From positions 1 through 36,724 of the forward strand of contig NZ_CAFJ01000141.1 in the NCBI RefSeq assembly GCF_000239795.1: 36,724 bases of DNA, read 5' to 3'. The stretch's first letter is position 1; each line of letters begins with the position of its first letter. Both the position numbers and the translations under genes were made by a program. Of the stretch, positions 27,851 to 35,874 are shown piece after piece. A model generated the notes under the pieces. It was not told where the DNA came from, made no database searches, and was given only the letters and a program-made list of their open reading frames with translations. Origin of the DNA: Bradyrhizobium sp. STM 3809 (GTDB lineage Bacteria > Pseudomonadota > Alphaproteobacteria > Rhizobiales > Xanthobacteraceae).

Positions 27851-28623
27851 GCCTGCTGCACTGCCTTGCCGTGCTGGTCACGGCCTTCAGCTTCAACGGC
27901 TGCAAGGACACGCGCGATCCCGGCTATCAGGGCTGGGTCGAGGCCGACATGATCTTCGTCAGTCCCGACGAAGCGGGACGCGTCACCAGGCTGAATGTCC
28001 GCGAAGGCGATGAGATCAAGGTCGGCGATCCGCTGTACGCGGTCGACGACGACCTGCAGCAGGCCGATCTGAACCAGACCAAGGCGACGCTGGCCAACGC
28101 ACAGCAGACCTACGATCGTGCCGCCGCCCTGAGCAAGACCGGCGCGGGGACGCAGGCGACGCTCGACGCGGCCGTCTCGGCGCTGCGCGTGGCCGAGGCT
28201 CATGTCGTGACCTCGCAGACCCGGCTCGCGCGGCGCAAGGGTGTCGCGCCGGTCGCCGGCACCATCCAGCAGATCTACTTCCGCGAAGGCGAGATGGTCG
28301 CCGCTCAGCGGCCGGTGCTGTCGATCATGCCGCCCGGCAACATGAAGCTGCGGTTCTACGTGTCCGAGACCGATCTGCCCAAATTCGCGATTGGTGACGA
28401 GGTGCGGGTGACCTGCGACAATTGCGCCGCCGACCTGACGGCGCGCATCTACTTCCTGGCGACGACGGCGGAATATACGCCGCCGGTCATCTACAGCCTC
28501 GATGAGCGCAACAAGCTCGTCTACCTCATCCAGGCGCGTCCCGCGCGACCGGATGCATTGCGCGTCGGACAGCCCGTCAGCATCTATCCGCAACCCAAGA
28601 CCCCCGTCGCGGACAAGCAATGA
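27847..28623 (+). CDS. HlyD/YbhG-type periplasmic adaptor of an ABC exporter
   Basis: 258 residues. A hydrophobic N-terminus ends in FNGC at 16-19, which resembles but does not fully fit a lipobox, so it may be a lipoprotein or simply a membrane-anchored adaptor. The lipoyl half-motifs flank a coiled coil (about 68-135): GWVEADMIFVSPDEAGRV and VAPVAGTIQQIYFREGEMV. A beta-barrel part follows (KLRFYVSETDLPKF). It is shorter than YbhG, with a shorter hairpin. It would link the inner-membrane exporter to the periplasm or outer membrane. Gene overlaps of 4 nt on both sides show translational coupling. Confidence 0.9.
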   Translation: MSLLHCLAVLVTAFSFNGCKDTRDPGYQGWVEADMIFVSPDEAGRVTRLNVREGDEIKVGDPLYAVDDDLQQADLNQTKATLANAQQTYDRAAALSKTGAGTQATLDAAVSALRVAEAHVVTSQTRLARRKGVAPVAGTIQQIYFREGEMVAAQRPVLSIMPPGNMKLRFYVSETDLPKFAIGDEVRVTCDNCAADLTARIYFLATTAEYTPPVIYSLDERNKLVYLIQARPARPDALRVGQPVSIYPQPKTPVADKQ

Positions 28624-29558
28624 ACGGTGCCCGACCAGCCGAGATCGCGATCGACGTCAGGGGCCTGACCAAGTCCTTCGGCGGCCGCGAGGTCGTGCAC
28701 GATCTGTCGATGCAGGTGCGGCGCGGCTCGATCTACGGCTTCCTCGGTCCGAACGGCTCGGGCAAGACCACGACCATCCGCATGCTGTGCGGCCTGCTGA
28801 CTCCCGATCAGGGCGACGGCAGCTGTCTCGGCTTCGACATCCGCCGCGACGCCGACAAGATCAAGCGCCGCGTCGGCTACATGACGCAGCGCTTCAGCCT
28901 CTATCAGGATCTCTCCGTGCGCGAGAACCTCGAATTCGTGGCGCGGCTGTACGGGATGCGCGATCCGCAAGCCGCCGCGCGCGACATGGTGCAGCGGCTC
29001 GGGCTCTCTGGGCGCGAGCGCCAGCTCGCCGGCGAATTGTCCGGCGGCTGGAAGCAGCGGCTCGCGCTTGGCGCCTGCACCTTGCCGAACCCGCAATTGC
29101 TGCTGCTCGACGAGCCCACCGCCGGCGTCGATCCGAAGGCGCGGCGCGACTTCTGGAACGAGATCCACGCGCTCGCCGCGGACGGACTGACCGTGCTGGT
29201 CTCGACCCACTACATGGACGAGGCCGAGCGCTGTCACGAGATCGCCTATATCGCCTATGGGCATCTGCTGGCCCACGGCACCGTGTCGGACGTGATCGCG
29301 CAATCCAAGCTCACCACCTTCACCGTGAGCGGTGATGATCTGCGGGCGCTGTCGGCCGATCTTTCCGGCAAGCCGGGCGTCGACATGGTCGCGCCGTTCG
29401 GCACCAGCCTGCACGTCTCCGGCCGCGACCACGATGCGCTGGATGCCGCGATCGCGCCCTGGCGCGACAAGCCCGGTCTGCACTGGCAGCCGGCCGCGCC
29501 ATCGCTCGAGGACGTCTTCATCGATCTGATGAACCGCTCGCGGGACAATTTCCAATGA
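28620..29558 (+). CDS. ABC-2 exporter ATP-binding protein (YbhF-like)
   Basis: 312 residues with one nucleotide-binding domain: Walker A GPNGSGKT (43-50), signature LSGGW (140-144), Walker B LLLLDEPTAGVDP (from about 160), and the His switch in VSTHYMDEAE. A C-terminal extension of about 80 residues (TFTVSGDDLRAL onward, ending SLEDVFIDLM) is typical of ABC-2 drug or polysaccharide exporters. E. coli YbhF has two fused ATPase domains; this one has one, so it should work as a dimer. It powers the permease encoded next. Confidence 0.93.
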   Translation: MNGARPAEIAIDVRGLTKSFGGREVVHDLSMQVRRGSIYGFLGPNGSGKTTTIRMLCGLLTPDQGDGSCLGFDIRRDADKIKRRVGYMTQRFSLYQDLSVRENLEFVARLYGMRDPQAAARDMVQRLGLSGRERQLAGELSGGWKQRLALGACTLPNPQLLLLDEPTAGVDPKARRDFWNEIHALAADGLTVLVSTHYMDEAERCHEIAYIAYGHLLAHGTVSDVIAQSKLTTFTVSGDDLRALSADLSGKPGVDMVAPFGTSLHVSGRDHDALDAAIAPWRDKPGLHWQPAAPSLEDVFIDLMNRSRDNFQ

Positions 29559-30712
29559 GCGACGCCGCCCTCCATCCGACCTCTCGCGAGCCGCGCTTCG
29601 GTTTCTGGCGCCGGACCTATGCGATGCTGGTCAAGGAGTTCATCCAGCTCAGGCGCGACCGGGTCTCGTTCGCGATGATCGTGATGATCCCGGTGATGCA
29701 GCTGATGCTGTTCGGCTACGCCATCAACACCACGCCGCACCATCTGCCGGCCGCGGTGCTGCTGCAGGAGGACAGCGATCTCGGCCGCTCGATCCTGAAG
29801 GCGATGGAGAACACCGCCTATTTCAGCTTCACCCGCGAGGTCAGCAGCGTTGCGGAGTTCGACGATCTGCTGCTGTCCGGCAAGGTGCTGTTCGGCGTCG
29901 AGATCCCGCGCGGCTTCGAGCGCGCGGTCCGCCGCGGCGACCGCCCGGCGCTGCTCGTGGCCGCCGACGCCACCGATCCGGTCGCGGCGTCCTCGGCGCT
30001 GTCCTCGCTCGGCACCATCGTGCAGACCGCGCTCGCCCACGACCTCTACACCGGTGATCCCGTCGCGGCCCCGTTCGAGATCAGGGCGCATGCGCGCTAC
30101 AACCCGGCGGCCTCGTCGCGGCTCAACATCGTGCCGGGCCTGGTCGGCACCATCCTGACCATGACGATGCTGATCTTCACCGCGCTGTCGGTGACGCGCG
30201 AGATCGAGCGCGGCACGATGGAGAGCCTGCTGTCGATGCCGATCAAGCCGGTCGAGGTGATGCTCGGCAAGATCATCCCTTATGTGCTGGTCGGCTTCCT
30301 GCAAGCCACCATCATCATCGGCATCGGCGTGCTGCTGTTCGGCGTGCCCGTGATGGGCAGCCTGTTGCTGCTGGCGCTGCTCTCGACGCTGTTCATCGCC
30401 ACCAACCTGTCGATCGGCTATACGTTCTCCACCCTGGCGCAGAACCAGCTGCAGGCGATGCAGCTGTCGATGATGTTCTTCCTGCCGAGCATCCTGCTCT
30501 CCGGCTTCATGTTCCCGTTTCTCGGGATGCCGCAATGGGCCCAGGTCATCGGCGAATGCCTGCCGCTGACTCACTACCTCCGCATCGTCCGCGCCATCAT
30601 GCTCAAGGGATCGACGCTTTCGAACCTGCAGCATGATACGATCGCCCTGTTCGGGCTGATGCTGTTCGCCATGACGGTTGCCGTCTTCCGCTTCCGCCGC
30701 ACGCTCGATTGA
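29555..30712 (+). CDS. ABC-2 type exporter permease (YbhS/YbhR-like)
   Basis: 385 residues. One membrane helix near 33-53 (VSFAMIVMIPVMQLMLFGYAI), a periplasmic domain of about 130 residues, then five helices from about 195 to 380. The family loop SVTREIERGTMESLLSMPIKPVEVMLGK is present. It is the only permease in the operon, so the transporter should be a homodimer, unlike the YbhS-YbhR heterodimer. The substrate is unknown; multidrug or small lipophilic compounds are typical. The cyclase gene begins 6 nt after its stop. Confidence 0.93.
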   Translation: MSDAALHPTSREPRFGFWRRTYAMLVKEFIQLRRDRVSFAMIVMIPVMQLMLFGYAINTTPHHLPAAVLLQEDSDLGRSILKAMENTAYFSFTREVSSVAEFDDLLLSGKVLFGVEIPRGFERAVRRGDRPALLVAADATDPVAASSALSSLGTIVQTALAHDLYTGDPVAAPFEIRAHARYNPAASSRLNIVPGLVGTILTMTMLIFTALSVTREIERGTMESLLSMPIKPVEVMLGKIIPYVLVGFLQATIIIGIGVLLFGVPVMGSLLLLALLSTLFIATNLSIGYTFSTLAQNQLQAMQLSMMFFLPSILLSGFMFPFLGMPQWAQVIGECLPLTHYLRIVRAIMLKGSTLSNLQHDTIALFGLMLFAMTVAVFRFRRTLD

Positions 30713-30718
30713 GGCAGA

Positions 30719-32065
30719 ATGCCGGCCGGGCGGAGAACCGGCTGGGGCAGGATGCAGATCGCGGGGGCAGGCAAAGGGAGCGGTTCGCCGGCAAACGCGG
30801 CGACGGAGTTCAACCGGGCGCTGATGCGCCAGACGCTGAACACCGAGTTGCTGCGGGTGAAAGCCCTGATCGCCACGGCGGGACTGTTCCTCGTCATCTC
30901 GATCTTCGTCGAGATCTTCGAACCGCGAATTTCGGAGTGGATCTGGCCCAGCCGGGTCGGAGTCCTCTACGTCTACGCGATCATCGGCTGTTTTCTCGCC
31001 TTCGAGGTCCTGGTCCTGTTCAGGATCAAGGCCAATATTCGCCTCGGCCGCGACGTTCCGATCATCTTGCGCTACTTCAGCGTCCTGGTCGAAACGTCGA
31101 TGCCTACGCTCGTGCTGGTGTTGCAGGTCGAAGGCATCGGCCGCGACAGGGCGCTCGGCTTCGGTGCGCCGCTGGTCTATTTCATCTTCATCATCCTCTC
31201 GACCCTGCGGCTGGACTTCTGGCTGTCGAGCTTCACCGGGCTCGTGGCAGCAGCGGAATTGCTGACGGTCGCGCTGATCGACAGGCCGTCCATCGATGTG
31301 AGCCAGCATCCGGAGATCTATTATCACGGCGAGCGCAGCTTCATCATCCTGCTGAGCGGCCTGCTCGCAGGCGCCGTCAGCGTCCAGTTGCGGCGACAGT
31401 TCGCTGCGAGTATCGAGGCGGCTTCGGCGCGCGATCGCGTCACCGACCTGTTCGGCCAGCATGTCTCGCCGCAGGTGGTCGAGCGGTTGATGAAGGAGGG
31501 CACAGCGGAGGCGCGTGACATCCGCCAGGTCGCGGTGATGTTCGTCGACTTCCGCGGCTTCACCGCGGCGGCGCGATCGAAGTCGCCGCAGGAGGTCGTC
31601 GACCGGCTCGACGGCGCATTTGCCGTGCTGGTCGAGATCCTCGAGCGGCATGGCGGGATCGTCAACAAATTCCTCGGCGATGGTTTCCTGGCGCTGTTCG
31701 GTGCGCCGTTCGAGTCGCGCGACGCGGCGGTGCAGGCGGTGGCGGCGGCGCGCGAGATGGTCGCGGCCATGCAGCGGGACAACGCGGCGTCGTCCTGGCC
31801 GCTGCGCATCGGCATCGGCATTCATCTCGGCGAGGTCGTGGCCGGCAGCATCGGTTCGCCGCGGCGCAAGGAGTACACGGTCATCGGCGATACCGTGAAC
31901 TTCGCCTCGCGGCTGGAGGCCTTGAACAAGGAGTTCAATTCGCAGCTCCTGATCTCGACCGAGGTGCGGCAGGCGGCCGGCGAGGAGGCGGAGGATGCCG
32001 TCTTCCACGGCGAGGTATCGGTGCGCGGTTACGACCGGTCGTTCGAAGTCTGGCAGCTGCACTAG
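30719..32065 (+). CDS. Membrane-bound class III adenylate/guanylate cyclase
   Basis: 448 residues from the ATG at 30719 (GAGG 5 nt upstream); an ATG at 30752 is an alternative. The N-terminal 210 residues hold about six hydrophobic helices. The C-terminal catalytic domain shows both metal Asp residues, D277 (MFVDFRGFT) and D321 (NKFLGDGFLALFG), with the nearby Lys, and the VIGDTVNFASRLE segment carrying transition-state Asn and Arg. It looks catalytically competent and should make cAMP, cGMP being less likely. Only 6 nt separate it from the exporter permease gene, so it may be co-transcribed with a TetR-controlled exporter; the functional link is unclear. Confidence 0.88.
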   Translation: MPAGRRTGWGRMQIAGAGKGSGSPANAATEFNRALMRQTLNTELLRVKALIATAGLFLVISIFVEIFEPRISEWIWPSRVGVLYVYAIIGCFLAFEVLVLFRIKANIRLGRDVPIILRYFSVLVETSMPTLVLVLQVEGIGRDRALGFGAPLVYFIFIILSTLRLDFWLSSFTGLVAAAELLTVALIDRPSIDVSQHPEIYYHGERSFIILLSGLLAGAVSVQLRRQFAASIEAASARDRVTDLFGQHVSPQVVERLMKEGTAEARDIRQVAVMFVDFRGFTAAARSKSPQEVVDRLDGAFAVLVEILERHGGIVNKFLGDGFLALFGAPFESRDAAVQAVAAAREMVAAMQRDNAASSWPLRIGIGIHLGEVVAGSIGSPRRKEYTVIGDTVNFASRLEALNKEFNSQLLISTEVRQAAGEEAEDAVFHGEVSVRGYDRSFEVWQLH

Positions 32066-32084
32066 AACCGATTGTTCACGCTTC

Positions 32085-32106
32085 CGCCGGCGGCGCGGCG
32101 CCGGCG
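32085..32106 (+). terminator. Possible terminator hairpin after the cyclase gene
   Basis: CGCCGGCG at 32085-32092 pairs with CGCCGGCG at 32099-32106 around six bases, 19 nt after the stop, followed by ATTTACATT rather than a run of T. It is suggestive only. Confidence 0.35.
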
Positions 32107-32170
32107 ATTTACATTCCGCGATCTCCACGCTTAACTGCGCGCCAACCAACAGGGCATCAGGAGGAAATGC

Positions 32171-33856
32171 ATGACCCGAACGGGGACGTCGCTTTTGGCC
32201 GGCGTGAGCCTCGCCTGCGTGGCGGCAATCGGATCTGCGCGGGCCGAGGACGCGGCGTGCAGCAAGGTGACGGCCGAGGCGCTGAAGGTCGCGGGGTTGA
32301 CCCTGACCGGATCGAAGCTGCAGGAGGCGGCCGACGGCTTGCCGCGTCACTGCATCATTTCCGGCAAGGTCAATGAGCGCACCGGTCTCGACGGCCATGC
32401 CTATGCGATCCAGTTCGAGATCCGCCTGCCGGAGAGCTGGAACGGCCGCTTCCTGCACCAGGTGAACGGCGGCAATGACGGCGTGGTGGTGCCGGCGCTC
32501 GGCGACAAGGCCGATGGTCTGGTCAGCGGCGGCACGACCCCGCTCGCCCGCGGCTTCGCGGTGCTGTCGTCGGACAGCGGCCATTCCGGCAACGACCCCG
32601 CCAACAAGCCGCGCGGCCTGGCTTCCGGCTCGGCCTTCGGCCTCGATCCGCAGGCCCGGCGCGACTATGGCTATTCGGCCGACATCACGCTGGCGCCGAT
32701 CGCGAAGGCGATCATCGCGGCGCACTACGGCAAGAAGCCGGATTATTCGTACATCGCCGGCTGCTCCAATGGTGGACGTCACACCATGGTCGCGGCCGAG
32801 CGCATGCCCGAGCAGTATGACGGCTTCCTGGTCGGCAATCCCGGCTTCAATCTGCCGCGCGCCGCCGTGCAGCATGCCTGGGACGTGCAGGCGCTGACCA
32901 AGGCGGATGCCGACATCCGCAAGTCGATCACCCGCGAGGACGCCAAGCTGATCTCCGCCAAGATCACCGAGGTCTGTGACGGACTCGACGGCGCCAAGGA
33001 TGGCCTGACCGCGAATCTCAAGGCCTGCCAGAAGGCGTTCAGCTTCGACAGCCTGCGCTGCGCCGCCGGCAGCACCGAGGCCTGTCTGCCGGCCGCCAAG
33101 GTCGATGCCCTGAAGAAGGTGTTCGCCGGGCCGCAGAATTCCAAGGGCGAGCAGCTCTATTCGGACTGGCCGGTCGATGGCGGCGTCGGCACCGGCAACT
33201 GGCGCGCCTGGAAGGTCGAGAGCCCGGTGGCGCCCTGGAACAACCTCCCGATCATCGCCACCATGGGCGGGGCGTCGCTGAACTACATCTTCTCGACGCC
33301 GCCGGTGGAAATCGAAGGCTCGCCCGACAAGCTGGTCGAGAAGCTGCAGACGTATGACTTCGACAAGGACGCGCCGAAGATCTTCGCCAAGGAGGGCCCC
33401 TTCACCGAATCCGCAATGGACTTCATGGCGCCGCCCTCGGTCGACAATCCGACCTTGCCGGCGTTCCAGAACGGGGCGCGCAAGATGCTGATCTATCACG
33501 GCCAGGCCGATCCGGTGTTCTCGGTCAATGACACGATCCGCTGGTACGAGAAGCTCGACGCCAATGTGCAGGGCAAGGCCGACAGCTTCGCGCGGCTGTT
33601 TGCGCTGCCGGGCGAGACGCATTGCGGCGGCGGCGTCACCTTGGAGAAGTTCGACGCGCTGGGCGCGCTGATGGACTGGGTCGAGAAGGGCAAGGCGCCC
33701 GAGGCGATCACGGCCTCCGTCAATGCGGCCAACAAGGAGGTCCCGTCAAGCTGGAGCGCGCAGCGGACGCGGCCGCTGTGCCCGTGGCCGAAGTTTGCCA
33801 AATATGTCAGCGGCGACATCGAGCAGGCGTCCTCCTTCACCTGCGCCGCGGAGTAG
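32171..33856 (+). CDS. Tannase/feruloyl esterase family protein, secreted
   Basis: 561 residues from the ATG at 32171, with AGGAGG about 7 nt upstream. A Sec signal peptide of about 25 residues ends in ARA. The nucleophile is S199 in AGCSNGGRH, the family's G-C-S-x-G-G motif, with the adjacent Cys that forms a disulfide to a Cys near the catalytic His. HCGGG near the C-terminus (ETHCGGGV) carries that Cys and His, and QADPVFSVNDT supplies the Asp. Mono-domain esterases of this group hydrolyse gallate or ferulate esters of plant phenolics, in keeping with a soil or root-associated lifestyle. The exact ester is not determined. Confidence 0.9.
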   Translation: MTRTGTSLLAGVSLACVAAIGSARAEDAACSKVTAEALKVAGLTLTGSKLQEAADGLPRHCIISGKVNERTGLDGHAYAIQFEIRLPESWNGRFLHQVNGGNDGVVVPALGDKADGLVSGGTTPLARGFAVLSSDSGHSGNDPANKPRGLASGSAFGLDPQARRDYGYSADITLAPIAKAIIAAHYGKKPDYSYIAGCSNGGRHTMVAAERMPEQYDGFLVGNPGFNLPRAAVQHAWDVQALTKADADIRKSITREDAKLISAKITEVCDGLDGAKDGLTANLKACQKAFSFDSLRCAAGSTEACLPAAKVDALKKVFAGPQNSKGEQLYSDWPVDGGVGTGNWRAWKVESPVAPWNNLPIIATMGGASLNYIFSTPPVEIEGSPDKLVEKLQTYDFDKDAPKIFAKEGPFTESAMDFMAPPSVDNPTLPAFQNGARKMLIYHGQADPVFSVNDTIRWYEKLDANVQGKADSFARLFALPGETHCGGGVTLEKFDALGALMDWVEKGKAPEAITASVNAANKEVPSSWSAQRTRPLCPWPKFAKYVSGDIEQASSFTCAAE

Positions 33857-33860
33857 CGGC

Positions 33861-34322
33861 CTACACTTGCGGCGCGACGAGGTTCTCGATCCGGACCTTG
33901 TCGCGCTCCTCGATGATCTCGGCGATCCATTGCCGGTGGCAATGGGCGTGGTCGCGCTCGTAGCAGAGCAGGCACACCGGCCCGGCGCTCTTCACCAATG
34001 ATGCCAGCTCGTCCATCTGCTCCCTGGCCTGCGGCGTCTTCAGGTGCGCGCTGTAGATCCTGTGCAGCGTGTCGTAGTGGCCGCTGCGCGCCGCCTCGCG
34101 ACCTTCTTTCGGCGTCCCCAGCCCGCGCAGATGGACGTAGCCGATGCCGCGCTCGTCGAGCCCGGCGGCGAGCTGGCTCTTGGAGAAGCCCGGCCGGCGC
34201 GAGGCCGCCACCGCGCGGACATCGACCAGGAGCTTGACGCCGGCCGATTGCAGCTCGTCGAGCACGGCCTTGGCGGGCGTGTGCTCGTAGCCGATGGTGA
34301 ACAGCGTCTTTGCCTTGGCCAT
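33861..34322 (-). CDS. DUF488 family protein
   Basis: 153 residues. TLFTIGYEHT, LLVDVRAVAASRRPGFSKSQL and the Cys/His-rich CLLCYERDHAHCHRQ are the DUF488 hallmarks. The function is not established. GAGGG lies 8 nt before the ATG. The gene follows the DUF72 gene by 10 nt, so they should be one transcript; pairing of these two families recurs in bacteria. It is convergent with the tannase gene, with only 4 nt between stops. Confidence 0.88.
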   Translation of the reverse strand: MAKAKTLFTIGYEHTPAKAVLDELQSAGVKLLVDVRAVAASRRPGFSKSQLAAGLDERGIGYVHLRGLGTPKEGREAARSGHYDTLHRIYSAHLKTPQAREQMDELASLVKSAGPVCLLCYERDHAHCHRQWIAEIIEERDKVRIENLVAPQV

Positions 34323-34332
34323 GATGCTGCCC

Positions 34333-35157
34333 TCAGCCGACCCGCTCGATCAATTCCATTGCGCCGGCCGGCGCGCGCACCTTGCCCTCGTGGATGACAT
34401 AGGCGAACACGTCGCGCGGCGTCTTCTTCGCCGGCGTGTCGTCAACGCGCGGCAGATCGTCCGGTTCACCGCCGCTGGCCCACGACTGCAGCCGCTTGGC
34501 CCAGGCGTCGAGCTGCTTCGGCGGATAGCAGGTCTTCAGCTCGTCATTGCCTTTCTGCAATCGCGCGTAGACGAAGTCGCCAACGACATCGGCGATCGCG
34601 GGATATTTGCCATGCTCCGCGAACACGACCGGCGTCGAAAACTCGCGCAGCAGCTTGACGAAGCCGGGCACGCCAAAACTGTCGTGCCGGACCTCGACCA
34701 CGTGCCGCAGCTTGCGGCCGTCGATCTCGCGCGGCAGCAGCTCCAGGAATTTTCCGAAATCGGCCTCGTCGAACTTCTTGGTCGGCGCGAACTGCCACAG
34801 CACCGGACCCAGCCGGTCGCCGAGCTCGAGCACGCCGGTGTCGTAGAAGCGCTTCACCGAATCGCCCGCCTCGGCCAGCACCTTGCGGTTGGTCGCGAAG
34901 CGCGGCCCCTTCAGTGAGAAGATGAAGCCGTCGGGCACCTCGCGGGCCCATTTGCGAAAGCTCTCCGGCTTCTGCGAACCGTAATAGGTGCCGTTGATCT
35001 CGATCGAGGTCAGCTTGGAGGCGGCGTATTCCAGCTCCTTCGCTTGCGGCAGCTTGTCCGGATAGAACACGCCGCGCCAGGGCGCGAAGGTCCAGCCGCC
35101 GATGCCGATGTAGATCTTGCTCTTCGATTGAGAGGCGCGTGCAGGAGCTTTGCTCAC
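34333..35157 (-). CDS. DUF72 family protein (TIM-barrel fold)
   Basis: 274 residues, read from a GTG at 35157, which has only a weak ribosome site; the frame stays open upstream, but that part is a shadow of other DNA. IYIGIGGWTFAPWRGVFYP, LTSIEINGTYYGSQKPESF, VPDGFIFSLKGPRFATN, VLWQFAPTKKFD and HVVEVRHDSFG are clear DUF72 blocks. The fold is a TIM barrel; no reaction is firmly assigned, and involvement in nucleic-acid processing has been suggested from context. It is the first gene of a pair with the DUF488 gene. Confidence 0.88.
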   Translation of the reverse strand: MSKAPARASQSKSKIYIGIGGWTFAPWRGVFYPDKLPQAKELEYAASKLTSIEINGTYYGSQKPESFRKWAREVPDGFIFSLKGPRFATNRKVLAEAGDSVKRFYDTGVLELGDRLGPVLWQFAPTKKFDEADFGKFLELLPREIDGRKLRHVVEVRHDSFGVPGFVKLLREFSTPVVFAEHGKYPAIADVVGDFVYARLQKGNDELKTCYPPKQLDAWAKRLQSWASGGEPDDLPRVDDTPAKKTPRDVFAYVIHEGKVRAPAGAMELIERVG

Positions 35158-35312
35158 GAAGCTGTTCCGATGCTGGTGGCCGGGGGCGGGGCGGGGTGAA
35201 CAGTAGTCAACCGGGGCCGCCCTGGCCAGTTTGATCCTGTTGCGCGAGCGCTCTTCCAGCGCCCGGAGCCCTCGTGTATCCAGGACACGGGCCGGGAAGG
35301 GGAGATGTGGCA

Positions 35313-35513
35313 ATGAGAGCGGAATCAGTCGGCGGCGTGCTGGGTGCGATCGTCGCGGCTGCCGTGCTGGCGGCGGCCTTCTATTACGTTCCCGTTGGGC
35401 CGATGGCGCGCCCGTCCCAGCCAGCCCGGGTCGAGGTGCCGCCGACGCAGGTGCAGACCGTTCCGGTCGCCCCGGCCGTGCGCGGTCCGGTCGTTCGTGA
35501 GGTTCCGAACTAG
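35313..35513 (+). CDS. Small single-pass membrane protein
   Basis: 66 residues from the ATG at 35313, chosen because GGAG (35301-35304) lies 8 nt upstream. Residues 6-27 or so (VGGVLGAIVAAAVLAAAFYY) form a single hydrophobic helix, usable as membrane anchor or uncleaved signal. The rest is Pro/Val/Arg-rich and ends REVPN. No family is recognised. The good ribosome site supports expression; function is unknown. Confidence 0.6.
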   Translation: MRAESVGGVLGAIVAAAVLAAAFYYVPVGPMARPSQPARVEVPPTQVQTVPVAPAVRGPVVREVPN

Positions 35514-35874
35514 GGGGGACCCGGAGTCCGGGTGAGCGCAGCGACATCCGGGTTCTCCCGGACAGCTCGTGTGAACCCGGATGTCGCTTACGCTCATCCG
35601 GGTTACGCGGGAGCGAAGGCCCTTGCATTCCGGCCGGCGCACCCCATCTGGGTAGGGACGGTGACGTCGAGCTCGATTGGCTCCGGCACCGAAACGACCA
35701 CGGCAGAGCGGCTGCGCCGGATGTACGCGCCCCCTTTGTTTGTGGTCGTTGGCATTTTGGGCCTTCCTCGAGATATCGGCAGTGCAGGACAGCACCACCC
35801 GCCGGGCTTTTTGCGGCTCTGGCGGGCCGCCCCGCTTGGCAGTGCTGAAAGCGGCGGATATACGCATCCGCACC
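35514..35874. other. Gene-less spacer holding REP copy 3
   Basis: 361 nt between the small membrane protein and the glycosyltransferase. The left third is the REP-like palindrome; the rest (35607-35874) shows no coding frame with family resemblance and no clear promoter. Open frames across it translate the palindrome and look like chance. Confidence 0.55.
35526..35606. repeat. REP-like palindrome, copy 3
   Basis: Left half 35526-35555 and right half 35573-35606 are inverted copies with a few changes and small gaps around 17 nt, the same spacer length as copy 2. The right half folds perfectly (CCCGGATG with CATCCGGG); the left half is worn. Confidence 0.8.

Noticed and set aside
29255..33622. 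A 1455-codon open frame on the minus strand
   Set aside because: It is antisense to the exporter, cyclase and tannase genes, which have clear domains, and its translation is Arg/Asp/Gln-rich with no family motif: a codon-bias shadow in high-GC DNA.
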